Source: Protula sp. h YS-2021
Taxonomy: Eukaryota > Annelida > Polychaeta > Sabellida > Serpulidae
NCBI GenBank assembly: GCA_949752745.1
Contig: OX457031.1
Span: 45,837,257 to 45,901,256, forward strand
Direction: 5' to 3'
Length of the DNA: 64,000 nt
This document shows, one piece after another, positions 31,601 to 37,296 of the stretch. Every line of letters begins with the position of its first letter. Positions within the stretch are counted from its first letter, which is position 1. The translations under genes and the position numbers were made by a program. The notes under the pieces are model-generated. The model ran no database searches. It was not told where the DNA came from and saw only the letters and a list, made by a program, of their open reading frames with translations.

Positions 31601-34413
31601 GGGTTTAGGAGGAGGGAGGACGGGGAAAGAACATGGTGACTTGTAGGGTCGGGTTTGGGGAGAGGTAAGCGCTTACCGGGGCAGAACAGACGATGAAGGC
31701 GAGGTAGGCACTGGAGCATGTAGGACAAGTGAACTTCGGTGCACATTGCAAGTGAAGCAAGCGGTCTTTGGCGTAGGGAGGCCATGAAGATTTTGTTTGC
31801 CCAGGTTAGATATATGGCTTAAGCAAAATGGGGGTGGGGGTGGGGTTCGGCTCACCTGGATATCATCGTGGATGTGGGTCATGGCACAGCACAGGTGTGC
31901 ACTCAGCACGTTGAAGAAGGGCGCAATCTGATTAGACGACACCAGTGGAAATAGTGTTTTGAACACTTTGCACTGCGACGCCCTCACGACAGCGTCTTTG
32001 TCCGCCACCATGGCCGATACCTTCTCTGTACACAAACAACGAATATTACCTCTGAGAATCCAGTTCATTCCACAACAAAGCCACAGCCACTTTGGTCCAA
32101 AAGATCGATTCTGCATAAAGCCGTAGCCATAAAGTTTAAAACAGTACATAATGGCACATGCAATTCTGCAGGGAAAAGTTATGGGAGAGCAAGGGGGGGG
32201 GGGGGAAGGAATGCTTACTGAGTATGAGGGCGAGGTTGGAGTGCAGAAGGGAGGGATCAGGAGTGTTGAGTTCCGGTAGCCTGACCAAACCTTCGTGGCG
32301 CACGGACTGGCGGGGGGGGGGGGGGGCAATTAAAAATGCTTACCGATTATGAGGGCGAGGTTGGAGTGCAGAAGGGAGGGGTCAGCAGTGATGAGTTCCC
32401 GTAGCCCGACCAAACCTTCGCGGCGCACGGACCGGCTGGAAGGAGGGGGGGGGGGGGGGGGACGGGATGCTTACTGAGTATGAGGGCGAGGTTGGAGTGC
32501 AGAAGGGAGGGATCACAAGTGTTGAGTTCTACTAGCCCGACCAAACCTTCGTGTCGCACGGACTGGCGGGGGGGGGGGGGGGGAGAGAATGCTTACCGAT
32601 TATGAGGGCGAGGTTGGTGTGCAGAAGGGAGTGGTCAGCAGTGATGAGTTCCCGTAGCCCGAACAAACCCTCGTGGCGCATGGACGGATTGTAGTGCTGA
32701 CACTGGCTCATCAACTCCTAAAAATTATTGAAATTCAAACTGATATCAACCGCAAAACCGTTTTAACCCAAACTACGAGACTATATCTCAGGCGGCTTGA
32801 AAGGAGTTCCTTTTTGCCAACATCGAATTAGTTCAATCCTAGGCAAATCGTAAACAGTGGTAGGAAGCTGTTGTCGGAAGCAGTGGTCGATAGCAGTGGT
32901 AGGAAGCAGTAATAGGAATCTGTGATCCGGAGCAGTGTCAGTAAGCAGTAGTAGGACACTGTGGTAGGAAGCAGTAGTACGAGACTGTGGTCGGAAGCAG
33001 TTGTAGGAAGCAGTAATAGAAAGCTGTGTTTGGGAGGAGTATTAGGAAGCAGAAGTAGAGGACTGTGGTCGGGAGCAGTGTCAGGAAGCCGTAGTAGGAG
33101 ACTATGGTCGGAAGCAGTTGTAGGAAGCAGTAATAGGAAACTGTGATCGGGAGCAGTGTCAGGAAGCAGTAGAAAGCTGTGGTAGGAAGCAGTAGTAGGA
33201 GACTGTGCTCGGAAGGAGTATTAGGAAGCAGTAGTAGGGGACTGGTCGGGAGCAGTGGTAGGAAGCAGTAGTAGGAAGCAGTAGTAGGAGACTGTGGTCG
33301 GGAGTAGTGGCCTCTTTTATGACTGTAACTTTAATGACGGGAAGTTTTATCTACGATCTATGACTGGGCTGAATAGATAACAAATAGAACTGTGAAGTGA
33401 ACAGGGGCTTGTGTTACAACTAAACGTGAGAGCTTTGAAAATGGATCAAAAGTCACTAACACAAATAATGATTCAGAAAAATGTTTACTGAGTCAATAAC
33501 GTTAAAGGCATTTATCTGAAAAATTATTTTCTGTGTTTTCTAAATAATCGTATTCATGCTTCCGCTAAAAGAGATATATAGATGTTCGCAAGTCAAACTT
33601 TTTTGTTTGGTTTAATTTAGCATCTCATTTTTGATGATATCTTCCACCCGCACCCTCACGGAATAAATTGCCACATTTCACACATCACAATTTGGACGAA
33701 ATCATTTCTTTGTCTAGACTACGTATAAGTGCGTTTTTTCTGGCTTCCTATTTCATTTTTCTCACAGGGAAGCATTTCAGTGCTTACTTGTAAACAGGTC
33801 TAGATATTAAGTACTGTGCAGAAATCCACACAATAGATATATATATATAGTCAGAAAAATTTCAGGCGCCCAGACACAGGGATAGAGGCTAACCTCTGTC
33901 CCTGTGTAAACTGTCAGTCAAAAAACAATTTAACAAGTAGTTAGCAATTATAAAGAATGGTAAAGAAATTCAAGCAATACACTTCATTGAAATCTGTCTG
34001 ACCCTTCCCGTTTTGGCCGTGCCCATGGGCTTGGCCCACTATCCACGCTCACGAGACACCCACCTGGACACCCAATTATAACCTAGCGATCGCCTTGGCC
34101 TGGGTTCAAGTGCCACGGAAACCACGCCCATCAAAAACCCACCTGGACATTTAGTTTTCGCTTCCTGGTGGCCTTAGCCCGTGTTCAAGTTCCATGGACA
34201 CCACGCCCATCAGACACCCACCTGGACATTCAGTTTTCGCTTCGTGGTCGCCTTGCTGGTGTCAACCTCCTTGAGCTGTTCTTTGATGTTGATGGAGCGC
34301 GTCTTGAACGTTGCCACGGTTTCGTTCAAGCCTCTTGGCTTCTTCTTGCCGACCTTGAACTTGACCTTTTGGAAATCTTTTGTCTTGTTCTTCTTCTTCT
34401 TATTTTTAGCCAT
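10463..34413 (-). CDS. TEX10: TEX10 orthologue (rixosome / 5FMC subunit, Ipi1 family), 18 coding exons
   Basis: Predicted 1,072-residue nuclear/nucleolar protein. TEX10 works with PELP1, WDR18, LAS1L and SENP3 in late 60S pre-ribosome (ITS2) processing. The N-terminus is diagnostic: a Lys-rich start, then KDFQKVKFKVGKKKP, then the basic KRKLNVQ. Exon 2 and 3 segments (LMSQCQHYN; ADKDAVVR; PFFNVLSAHL..AMTHI) match the conserved helical-repeat region. Exons (minus order): 34413-34222, 32717-32597, 32025-31856, 31269-31146, 29929-29801, 27532-27409, 26818-26679, 23088-22997, 22304-22119, 21563-21386, 20621-20489, 19670-19592, 19304-19190, 18540-18133, 17691-17543, 13129-13049, 11716-11107, 10650-10463. 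All have AG acceptors and GT donors, and every phase joins without frameshift; the lengths sum to 3,219 nt. The protein is longer than vertebrate TEX10 (about 930) because of acidic/Ser-rich inserts in exons 14 and 17. Transcript evidence would settle exon edges. Confidence 0.9.
11107..11716 (-). CDS. TEX10: TEX10 exon 17 (long, with hydrophilic insert)
   Basis: Acceptor TTTTTTCAG|AACTCT; donor CTCGG|GTAATT, phase 1 out. Helical ends (LTLSAAVSIVYFVLSAIRRG; LELCRECLTCGETVPRKLIQ) and a hydrophobic FEDCLCDVILTVATVLVAV segment surround charged, poorly conserved linkers. The plus strand is open here only by chance. Confidence 0.8.
12308..12895 (+). mobile_element. pearl/CvA-like element (copy c), TEX10 intron
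   Basis: About 3.2 copies of a ~170 bp unit start at 12,308, 12,477, 12,647 and 12,814 (GTTAACAAACTCATTCCAGT; AGCTGGGCCAATGTCCTTGG). A GACAGACGGACGGCAAGACA microsatellite and a palindromic terminus (AGTCCCCCGGCTGGGGAAT) follow. Intronic between TEX10 exons 16 and 17. Confidence 0.65.
13049..13129 (-). CDS. TEX10: TEX10 exon 16
   Basis: An 81-nt exon, phase 0 at both ends: acceptor CTTGGCAG|GAGTGC, donor TTTTGG|GTAAGA. Encodes ECTQMLERCCTREPIESAII and GYVIKFW. Identified from splice sites, phase and position; sequence similarity is weak. Confidence 0.7.
13600..14045 (+). mobile_element. pearl/CvA-like element (copy d), nested
   Basis: Degenerate ~150-bp repeats share 'GGAATCCG(G/A)TCAAA' and 'CCATTTAGCCAATTTTT(A/G)GCGGATCG'. 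They are followed by a TACATACGTACATACAGACG microsatellite and the palindrome AGCCCGACATGGTCGGCTGG. Nested in the 13.2-16.9 kb element. Confidence 0.5.
15040..15600. repeat. ~120-bp tandem array, about four units
   Basis: The phrases TCCTGCACTTTTAAAGCGAA and 'TATTATCGCCCACCCGAAAAATATCA' in shorter form recur at ~120 bp spacing (about 15,290, 15,400, 15,520). Repetition keeps two plus-strand frames open; these are not regarded as genes. Confidence 0.75.
15660..16460 (+). mobile_element. pearl/CvA-like element (copy e), nested
   Basis: Two ~370 bp units (about 15,690 and 16,040) share AAATTGGCAATAAAATCGCC and TTTCGGAATCTTCCGATGAA. Then GGACGGACAGACGGACGGAC and a strong palindrome (TTGGCTGAAAAGCCAACTGG) near 16,438-16,457. 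Confidence 0.6.
17543..17691 (-). CDS. TEX10: TEX10 exon 15
   Basis: Acceptor GGTTTCTCAG|GTCCTT; donor ACGCAG|GTGAGA, phase 0 out. Encodes SIDHGEVRDHFVRDNFRSIF and GDLQRHLLVTQ. Confidence 0.82.
18133..18540 (-). CDS. TEX10: TEX10 exon 14 (with Ser/Asp-rich insert)
   Basis: Acceptor TTTGTGGCAG|ATCAAG; donor GTCTAG|GTACAG, phase 1 out. Conserved ends (CQAVQLLHWIPVLDKEHLSV; VVVDFLSFVMSVGLG) flank a low-complexity acidic/Ser insert (PDSSSSDRDADSSSSGGDS). The insert accounts for part of the extra length over vertebrate TEX10. Confidence 0.88.
19190..19304 (-). CDS. TEX10: TEX10 exon 13
   Basis: Acceptor TTTTGTCAG|GTGAAA; donor GAGTG|GTAAGG, phase 1 out. Encodes VKQNVTRKLLVLLSSLACRK and FLRCLDGLLFKTLLSG. 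Confidence 0.8.
19425..19500. repeat. ATT/TAA-rich microsatellite
   Basis: Imperfect (ATT)n and (AAT)n run in the TEX10 intron between exons 12 and 13. Confidence 0.8.
19592..19670 (-). CDS. TEX10: TEX10 exon 12
   Basis: Acceptor TGTTTAAAG|GGATGG; donor GGACAG|GTCAGT, phase 0 out. Encodes DGAVSDWACSLPGALGATL and QHPAQGQ, matching the family's 'S.WLAGLP..LA.LGS' segment. Confidence 0.8.
20489..20621 (-). CDS. TEX10: TEX10 exon 11 (only complete copy)
   Basis: Acceptor TGTGTTACAG|AGTGCC; donor TTTAAT|GTGAGT. Encodes ECREHLMRVVYSLYPKRP and APFLDFFADIACCNR. Three partial copies of its 5' part, each with the same acceptor, lie upstream at 20.70-21.01 kb. Only this copy continues to a donor. Confidence 0.85.
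20622..21010 (-). repeat. exon 11 acceptor array (three extra partial exon copies)
   Basis: The block 'CTCGCGGCACTCTGTAACACAG' type sequence (plus strand) occurs at 20,611 (real exon 11), 20,727, 20,858 and 20,987. On the minus strand each extra copy gives TGTGTTACAG|AGTGCCGCG followed by the first ~40 nt of exon 11, then a C-tract of about 13-17 nt that replaces the rest of the exon. Period about 116-131 bp. None of the extra copies has its own donor. Confidence 0.85.
21386..21563 (-). CDS. TEX10: TEX10 exon 10
   Basis: Acceptor TTTCTGTAG|GTTATG; donor AAAAAG|GTGGCA, phase 1 out. Encodes VMSHFTDVP, RQGWQTAVLDFLLRLGGYDL and DQVTMLISIVKRLLG, helical-repeat sequence. Confidence 0.85.
22119..22304 (-). 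CDS. TEX10: TEX10 exon 9
   Basis: Acceptor TGTTGCAG|ATCACG; donor TGCCAC|GTAAAG. Encodes WFREHYLRDFVHYFMPHFPY and LSSNITILMLNLELCH, a well-conserved family block (YL.DF.H.FM..FPY; LS.NI..L.LNL). The acceptor is the first of a ~35-bp array of similar sites. Confidence 0.92.
22305..22545 (-). repeat. exon 9 acceptor array, ~35-bp degenerate repeat
   Basis: Immediately upstream (minus sense) of exon 9, the acceptor core GTTGCAG|ATCACGTG recurs as variants (GTTGCGGATCA, GTTGAAGATCACGT, GTTGCAGATCACGTGTTTA). There are about six copies interleaved with 'ACGTGA/TCACGT'. At least one further copy keeps the full CAG|ATCACGTG. Confidence 0.7.
22700..22996 (-). repeat. exon 8 donor duplications with G/C runs
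   Basis: The exon 8 end/donor (GACGAGCAG|GTGCGA) is repeated at about 22,894-22,912 (ATGGCGACGAGCAG|GTGCG) and about 22,715-22,745 (GGCGACGAGCAG|GTTCG). The linkers are related ('AAGTGTT(C/A)G(A/G)GGTTGGGGA') and punctuated by poly-G runs at 22,866-22,878 and 22,967-22,980. Confidence 0.7.
22997..23088 (-). CDS. TEX10: TEX10 exon 8
   Basis: Acceptor TTGTTGCAG|GGAACG; donor GAGCAG|GTGCGA, phase 0 out. Encodes ALSAEAMMTLSSVLGILRLL and LLSSGDEQ. The donor region is copied twice more at 22.7 and 22.9 kb. Confidence 0.88.
23330..24415. repeat. ~50-bp minisatellite ('GCGCATGTTTATTTAACTTGCG' type), interrupted
   Basis: The words 'TTTCGGACCAGTGCGC' and 'ATGTTTATTTAACTTGCGT' recur about ten times at 23,330-23,830 and again at 24,335-24,415. 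An unrelated 500-bp AT-rich segment lies between. Intron between TEX10 exons 7 and 8. Confidence 0.75.
24427..25167 (+). mobile_element. pearl/CvA-like element (copy f)
   Basis: It starts TTGACTACGTCTAGAGGAGT and has three to four ~175-bp cores (AAAGTCCGCCATTTTGTCAA; TTCTTGATCACTGCACTGCG; GGCCTGTAGGCGCGTGAGAC). It ends with a GACAGACGGC-type microsatellite and CCGTTCCACGGGGGATAA. The element at 38,696-39,589 is the same family, start to finish. Confidence 0.75.
25380..25978 (+). mobile_element. pearl/CvA-like element (copy g)
   Basis: Bounded by ATATGTCTCCC (25,383) and its inverse GGGAGACATATAA (25,966-25,978). It contains two related cores (CACTATATGTGGGTTCTTCT and CGCTATATGTGTGTTCTTCT), then GACGGACGGACGGACG and the CTCCCTTAGGGGGAG palindrome. 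Same terminus as copy b. Confidence 0.65.
26679..26818 (-). CDS. TEX10: TEX10 exon 7
   Basis: Acceptor TACATCGCAG|GAGGAG; donor GCCAG|GTAAGC. Encodes GDELRCYAETLVPLLLQCWA and SSPAQLATDLPG, matching the family's 'IIPLLIECW.E..P.QLAT' motif. A nearer AG at 26,775 was rejected because it breaks the reading frame. Confidence 0.88.
26856..26893. repeat. poly-T followed by poly-G run
   Basis: About 22 T followed directly by about 12 G, upstream (minus sense) of exon 7. A likely length-variable or error-prone site. Confidence 0.9.
27409..27532 (-). CDS. TEX10: TEX10 exon 6
   Basis: Acceptor CACACTAG|GCGATA; donor CTCGG|GTAAGA, phase 2 out. Encodes MNTKVKEYTWDPRKPLCVGL to SSSPAFRLG. It is less conserved than its neighbours but phase-consistent, and its end matches the family's 'SSQFRLR' segment. 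Confidence 0.75.
27720..28205 (-). repeat. exon 5 donor-derived degenerate minisatellite (distal part)
   Basis: Four to five diverged copies of the exon 5 3' end/donor block (plus-strand words: CTTACCCACG, GGCGCTTCCGT(C)GTCCACG, AGAA(C/T)TTGTGCACACGGCAC). The same words occur in exon 5 itself and just downstream of its donor at 29,735-29,800. The P-element fragment separates the two parts. Confidence 0.65.
28205..29735 (+). mobile_element. P-element (THAP9-like) transposase fragment inserted in TEX10 intron 5
   Basis: See the transposase entry. This is foreign DNA between two halves of the exon 5-derived minisatellite: left junction near 28,205, right junction near 29,735, both approximate. 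Typical P-element terminal repeats were not recognised, so it may be an internal fragment. Confidence 0.55.
28465..29369 (+). pseudogene. P-element-family transposase, C-terminal half, frameshifted
   Basis: Two overlapping frames (28,465-28,938 and 28,872-29,369) carry the family's hallmark order: CLKGWQMSIACLKLLWEDL, then LLTNRMNQDCLEIFFSILRG, KGGHRDNPDQFNF, and in the second frame VVYLAGYLISKAKKRHSCHK with a CxxC. This block is conserved among P-element/THAP9 transposases. The N-terminal THAP DNA-binding domain is absent, and a frameshift lies near 28,880-28,935. Inactive. It lies antisense to TEX10. Confidence 0.75.
29736..29800 (-). repeat. proximal part of exon 5 donor array
   Basis: The words ACTTGTGCACAAGGCATCAC and ACATATGCACACGGAACTAC directly downstream of the exon 5 donor repeat the exon's own 'AACTTGTGCACACGACGCAAC' word. 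They continue at 27.7-28.2 kb beyond the P-element insertion. Confidence 0.6.
29801..29929 (-). CDS. TEX10: TEX10 exon 5
   Basis: Acceptor GTTGGAAG|GCGATT; donor GCCGCGG|GTAAGTG. Encodes MLMVNPNSKLSSQKGRVQVL and VHKFFQALVDNGS, matching the family's 'NPN..L(T/S)SQ...L..L.KF.QAL' block. Its 3' end is reiterated in a degenerate array at 27.7-28.2 kb. Confidence 0.9.
30715..31166 (-). repeat. 75-bp minisatellite carrying the exon 4 splice donor, six units
   Basis: Six units with period 75 bp. The donor GACAGCAG|GTACGG occurs at about 31,145 (the exon 4 donor), 31,070, 30,995, 30,920, 30,845 and 30,770. Units differ at only a few positions (Asp/Ala and Gly variants when translated). On the minus strand the exon 4 frame stays open through all units to 30,667. 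The plus strand is also open, a consequence of the period. Confidence 0.92.
31146..31269 (-). CDS. TEX10: TEX10 exon 4
   Basis: Acceptor GGGGACAG|CTCGAC; donor AGCAG|GTACGG, phase 1 out. Encodes LDSLHVLDLCLQYYPSLVTH and ILTNFVEQISRQ. The donor end is the first unit of a 75-bp array with five further donor copies downstream. Confidence 0.9.
31856..32025 (-). CDS. TEX10: TEX10 exon 3
   Basis: Acceptor TGTACAG|AGAAG; donor CCAG|GTGAGC, phase 0 out. Encodes ADKDAVVRASQCKVF and IAPFFNVLSAHLCCAMTHI, the most conserved stretch of the family. Confidence 0.92.
32219..32580 (-). repeat. three extra copies of TEX10 exon 2 3' part with own splice sites
   Basis: Copies at 32,475-32,562 (B), about 32,344-32,430 (C) and 32,219-32,306 (D). 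B and D have a C-tract followed by CGCCAG|TCCGTGCG and all three have a GTAAGC donor. Each B/D copy is 88 nt. The real exon and copy C end ATAATCG|GT; B and D end ATACTCA|GT, so an ABAB higher-order period of ~250 bp exists. Because 88 is not divisible by three, inclusion after exon 2 would shift the frame. Confidence 0.85.
32597..32717 (-). CDS. TEX10: TEX10 exon 2
   Basis: Acceptor TTTTTAG|GAG, phase 0 in; donor ATCG|GTAAGC, phase 1 out. Encodes ELMSQCQHYNPSMRHEGLFG and following, the start of the helical-repeat domain. Its 3' 88 nt are repeated three more times downstream (32,219-32,562). Confidence 0.88.
32850..33312. repeat. degenerate minisatellite ('AGTAGTAGGAGACTGTGGTCGG')
   Basis: The phrases 'GTAGGAAGCAGTAGTAGGA' and 'GACTGTGGTCGGAAGCAGT' recur irregularly, units roughly 35-50 bp, at least ten copies. 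Intron between exons 1 and 2. Confidence 0.8.
33875..33906. repeat. 14-bp stem perfect-like hairpin
   Basis: CACAGGGATAGAGG - CTAA - CCTCTGTCCCTGTG; a single mismatch in the stem. Isolated in the intron between exons 1 and 2; it may be a transposon end or a solo palindrome. Confidence 0.7.
34050..34221 (-). repeat. exon 1 donor duplications
   Basis: The exon 1 end/donor block (plus-strand ACACCCACCTGGACA followed by AGTTTTCGCTTC) recurs at about 34,068 and 34,137 besides the real site at 34,215, spacing ~70-78 bp. Each minus-strand copy keeps TGTCCAG|GTGGGT. Confidence 0.7.
34222..34413 (-). CDS. TEX10: TEX10 exon 1 (coding), start codon at 34,413
   Basis: Encodes residues 1-64: Lys-rich MAKNKKKKNK, then KDFQKVKFKVGKKKP and LKEVDTSKATTKRKLNVQ, the hallmark basic TEX10 N-terminus and probable nucleolar localisation signal. 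The donor CAG|GTGGGTG ends in phase 0. An acceptor-like TATTGTGTTCAG 28-40 bp upstream of the ATG suggests that a 5'-UTR intron precedes it. Confidence 0.9.
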
Positions 34414-34577
34414 AATTAGGTCAATCACGTGGCGATACTGCCCTGAACACAATAAAACCAAAAATGATTATAATAATTACCTCGAAAGAAATACCTCAAA
34501 AAGCACCCGTTTCCTAATTATCGCTCTGACATCTTCTGGCATTGCGCTAGCGATAAATGTAGAGCAGATTTTTGTGT

Positions 34578-34705
34578 AACCCTCCCTCTCTCTCTCGACG
34601 TCTTTATCACCCTCACTCTTTCTCACCTCTCTCCCTCTTCTTTCGACCTCTTTATCAACCTCACTCGTCCTCTCTCTCTCTCTCTCTCTCTTCCTTTGCG
34701 ACAAG
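34578..34705. repeat. CT-rich low-complexity tract
   Basis: TCTCTC-rich polypyrimidine run upstream (minus sense) of TEX10 exon 1; it could lie in the promoter/5'-UTR region. Function not shown. Confidence 0.7.
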
Positions 34706-34995
34706 TATTATTTAGTCACTGGTGTCGTGTGTACTGATCCCCAACTCCAACCCCCTCTCCGCCCCCAAAATTAGAGAACTGCGCGGATGCAACCTCAGTC
34801 GATTTATTTTTATTCGGGAGGATCGGGGAGGGGTGAATTCTTGACACGGCTCCGACTGCAAGACTTTGTTAGAATTTACCCTTTCAAAGAGCTCTCTCAG
34901 AGTCAGCTCTAACGGGAACGAATGTGATTGAAGTCTATACAATCTATCAAGATGTGTTTTACTGTATACCGTTCCTGAATTGTATTGTATTGTTC

Positions 34996-35470
34996 CAGTG
35001 GTTTTCCCAGCTTTTGGGTTCAGTGCGTGATTTTTGGACATGAATGCGAGATTTTTTTTTACAGGAGTATGAGCTAATATGTAACACTTAAGCGTCCATA
35101 CCTTACTGAAATAAGCACATGTCATTAAAGTGAAACCACTGGGATGTTTAGGTATTTGGGGAGGTGTTTTGTCGCTACCATAATGCGACACAAGCGTTTC
35201 TAATTTGTCGTTACCCATATGGCCAGTTCTTCTTTTGAAAGAAATGAAATAGGCCTCATAGAATTGGGGTGTGTAAAATCAGCAAGTGTACATAAAACTT
35301 GTATGAAAAAAATATTAAAAAAAAAAAAAAAATCACGCAATGATCTCACGCGGGTGCGTGATTTTGCGGCACCAGTACGTGATTTTTACGCACTGGGGGT
35401 CGGCCGAGTGCGTGATTTTGGAGCCTGAGTGCGTGATCACGCAAAAAACGCACTCTGGGGAAAAACACTG
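34996..35470. mobile_element. 475-bp hAT-like MITE with 6-bp target duplication
   Basis: Ends CAGTGGTTTTCCCAG and CTGGGGAAAAACACTG are inverted. Sub-terminal 'GTGCGTGATTTT' words recur in both arms. Direct repeat TTGTTC flanks at 34,990-34,995 and 35,471-35,476. Same terminal pentamer and same 6-bp duplication length as the 13.2-16.9 kb element. Confidence 0.7.
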
Positions 35471-35479
35471 TTGTTCTTT

Positions 35480-35697
35480 AGATCCCTTTCAACTGCTATG
35501 GTCATATCGGGATATCCCTGCCACATTATACTGAAATGGGGCATTCCAGCCCTCCTTACCCTTACATGTGGAGTGCCTCACAGGGTAGCAAGGAGGAGTC
35601 CCAATTTTAAAGTCTTAGGTATGACCCGACCGGGGTTTGAACCCACTATCCTAAAGTCTTGAGGCGGAAACTCTAAACACTAGGCCACCGAGGCTGG
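35480..35697 (-). mobile_element. tRNA-derived SINE
   Basis: On the minus strand an A-box-like TGGCCTAGTGTTTAGAG (about 35,689-35,673) is followed by a B-box GTGGGTTCAAACCCC (about 35,648-35,632) at tRNA spacing. A non-tRNA body of ~140 bp extends to about 35,480, next to the MITE end. The anticodon arm is degenerate. Family not identified. Confidence 0.6.
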
Positions 35698-36097
35698 TAA
35701 AGCGAAGAGTAAATATAATTTTGCTTTGTTTTTTATTGAATTAATACCACCTTTTTATTACTGAAATAATATCATTTACAAAATGTAACTACAATGTAAA
35801 TAGAAAAAAAAACACAAATGAACAATTTAAAAGTTAAAATAATCATCAATTATAAAATGAATTGGTATTGACGACAATCTTGAAAGAAAGTCTAAATTAA
35901 AAAGTGCAATTTAGGCATAAGTTCATAAAAAAGAATGTTATATTGATTGATTGATTGGTTCAACGACAACAGCAACCCGTTAGGGTCATATTGTGTCGGT
36001 TCTGTTGCTATAGAAAGCCTCGGTTGAAACTAAAAACAATTAAAAGACCAAACAAGTAGTGCATGCATGTAAAAACTAACTAAATTCAATTTAAAAC

Positions 36098-36744
36098 TTA
36101 CTGTACAATTGTATTTCTTTGAGAAAAGAAATAATTTTGCTTAGTGCTACCTTTTTTAAAAGGTCTTTCATACAATTCACACTGTAGTAGCGTGAACAAA
36201 TGTTCTGAAAATCTACGCAATTGAGTAGAATGTTTCACAGTCAAACGTTCTTGACAACCAATACATTCTGGAGGAGCATCACCTCTCAAAAGATATCCGT
36301 GGGTGATATATGTATGTCCGATTCGAGCTCCATTTTGTCCATTGTGTCGCGAATATAGCCGAGAGCTAGCTGCTTTCGTCCAACTGTTGGTTGGATTTGA
36401 AAGTCTGTTATTTCTTTGTTCGTTCCACTTTGTTACCAAAGGTTTTTTGCATGGCTTGAAATATGGGGTTTAAAGTCAGAGTATGGTATGAGAAGGTTGG
36501 ATATGTTGTAGCGTAGCGTCTCTTTTGCATCCTGGTCCGCAGCTTCATTACCCGGTATACCGACGCGGCTTGGCACCCAGCAAAACACTGGGGATTTGCT
36601 TTGTTTGACTACCCTTTCGTAACGTTCTATTAGGTATAAAATCATTGTGTTCGACACTTGCAGATTTCCTAGTGATTGTAAGACCGATAAGGAATCGACA
36701 CAGATAAGAAACTTTTTGTATCTACTAATCTTGACCATTTCCAT
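36098..36744 (-). pseudogene. LINE RNase H domain and C-terminal tail
   Basis: 36,744-36,433 encodes LICVDSLSVLQSL (DS motif), then PVFCWVPSRVGIPGNEAAD, the terminal His/Asp region of RNase HI. It is shifted against 36,439-36,098, whose HNGQNGARIGHTYITHGYLL and CIGCQERLTVKH are the usual C-terminal zinc-knuckle-like tail of these LINEs. Confidence 0.75.
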
Positions 36745-37296
36745 GCCTAGTTGGAGTGCCAGAACCTCCGCGGAAAAGATGGAGGAGCCGTTTAGTAATC
36801 TTGTTTTCAGGGTATCTGATTTTGTAACTATTGAGGCAGCAACTTTGTTATCGAGTTTAGGTCCGTCCGTGTATATGAAATGATGGTGTAGGTAGGTTTC
36901 CGTTATCTCAGCAAATCTAACTTTGAACTCTTCAGCATTTGTTGCGTCTTTGGAAAAGTTTGTCAGAGTTTTGTTTATGGCTGGTCTTAGTATTTTCCAT
37001 GTCGGGTATTCCGGAACTTTTGTTCGACTTTGATTCCAGCATTATTAAGATGGTTACAGATTCTAGTGCCAAAGGGTACGATAACGCTTGGGCGTGTGTT
37101 TAGGATTTCTGAATGGTCTGTTTCGAACACTGCTTTATGGATGGGGTTTTCTTTATTTGCGTACAGTTTAACTGCATACTGTCTTGAGAGTTTGATTCGT
37201 TGGATAGCCAATAGTTGTTCATTTGATGCAACCTGCTACCATTCGATGCTACCATAATCTATTCTAGATCTTATTAATGATCTATACTGTTTTAAT

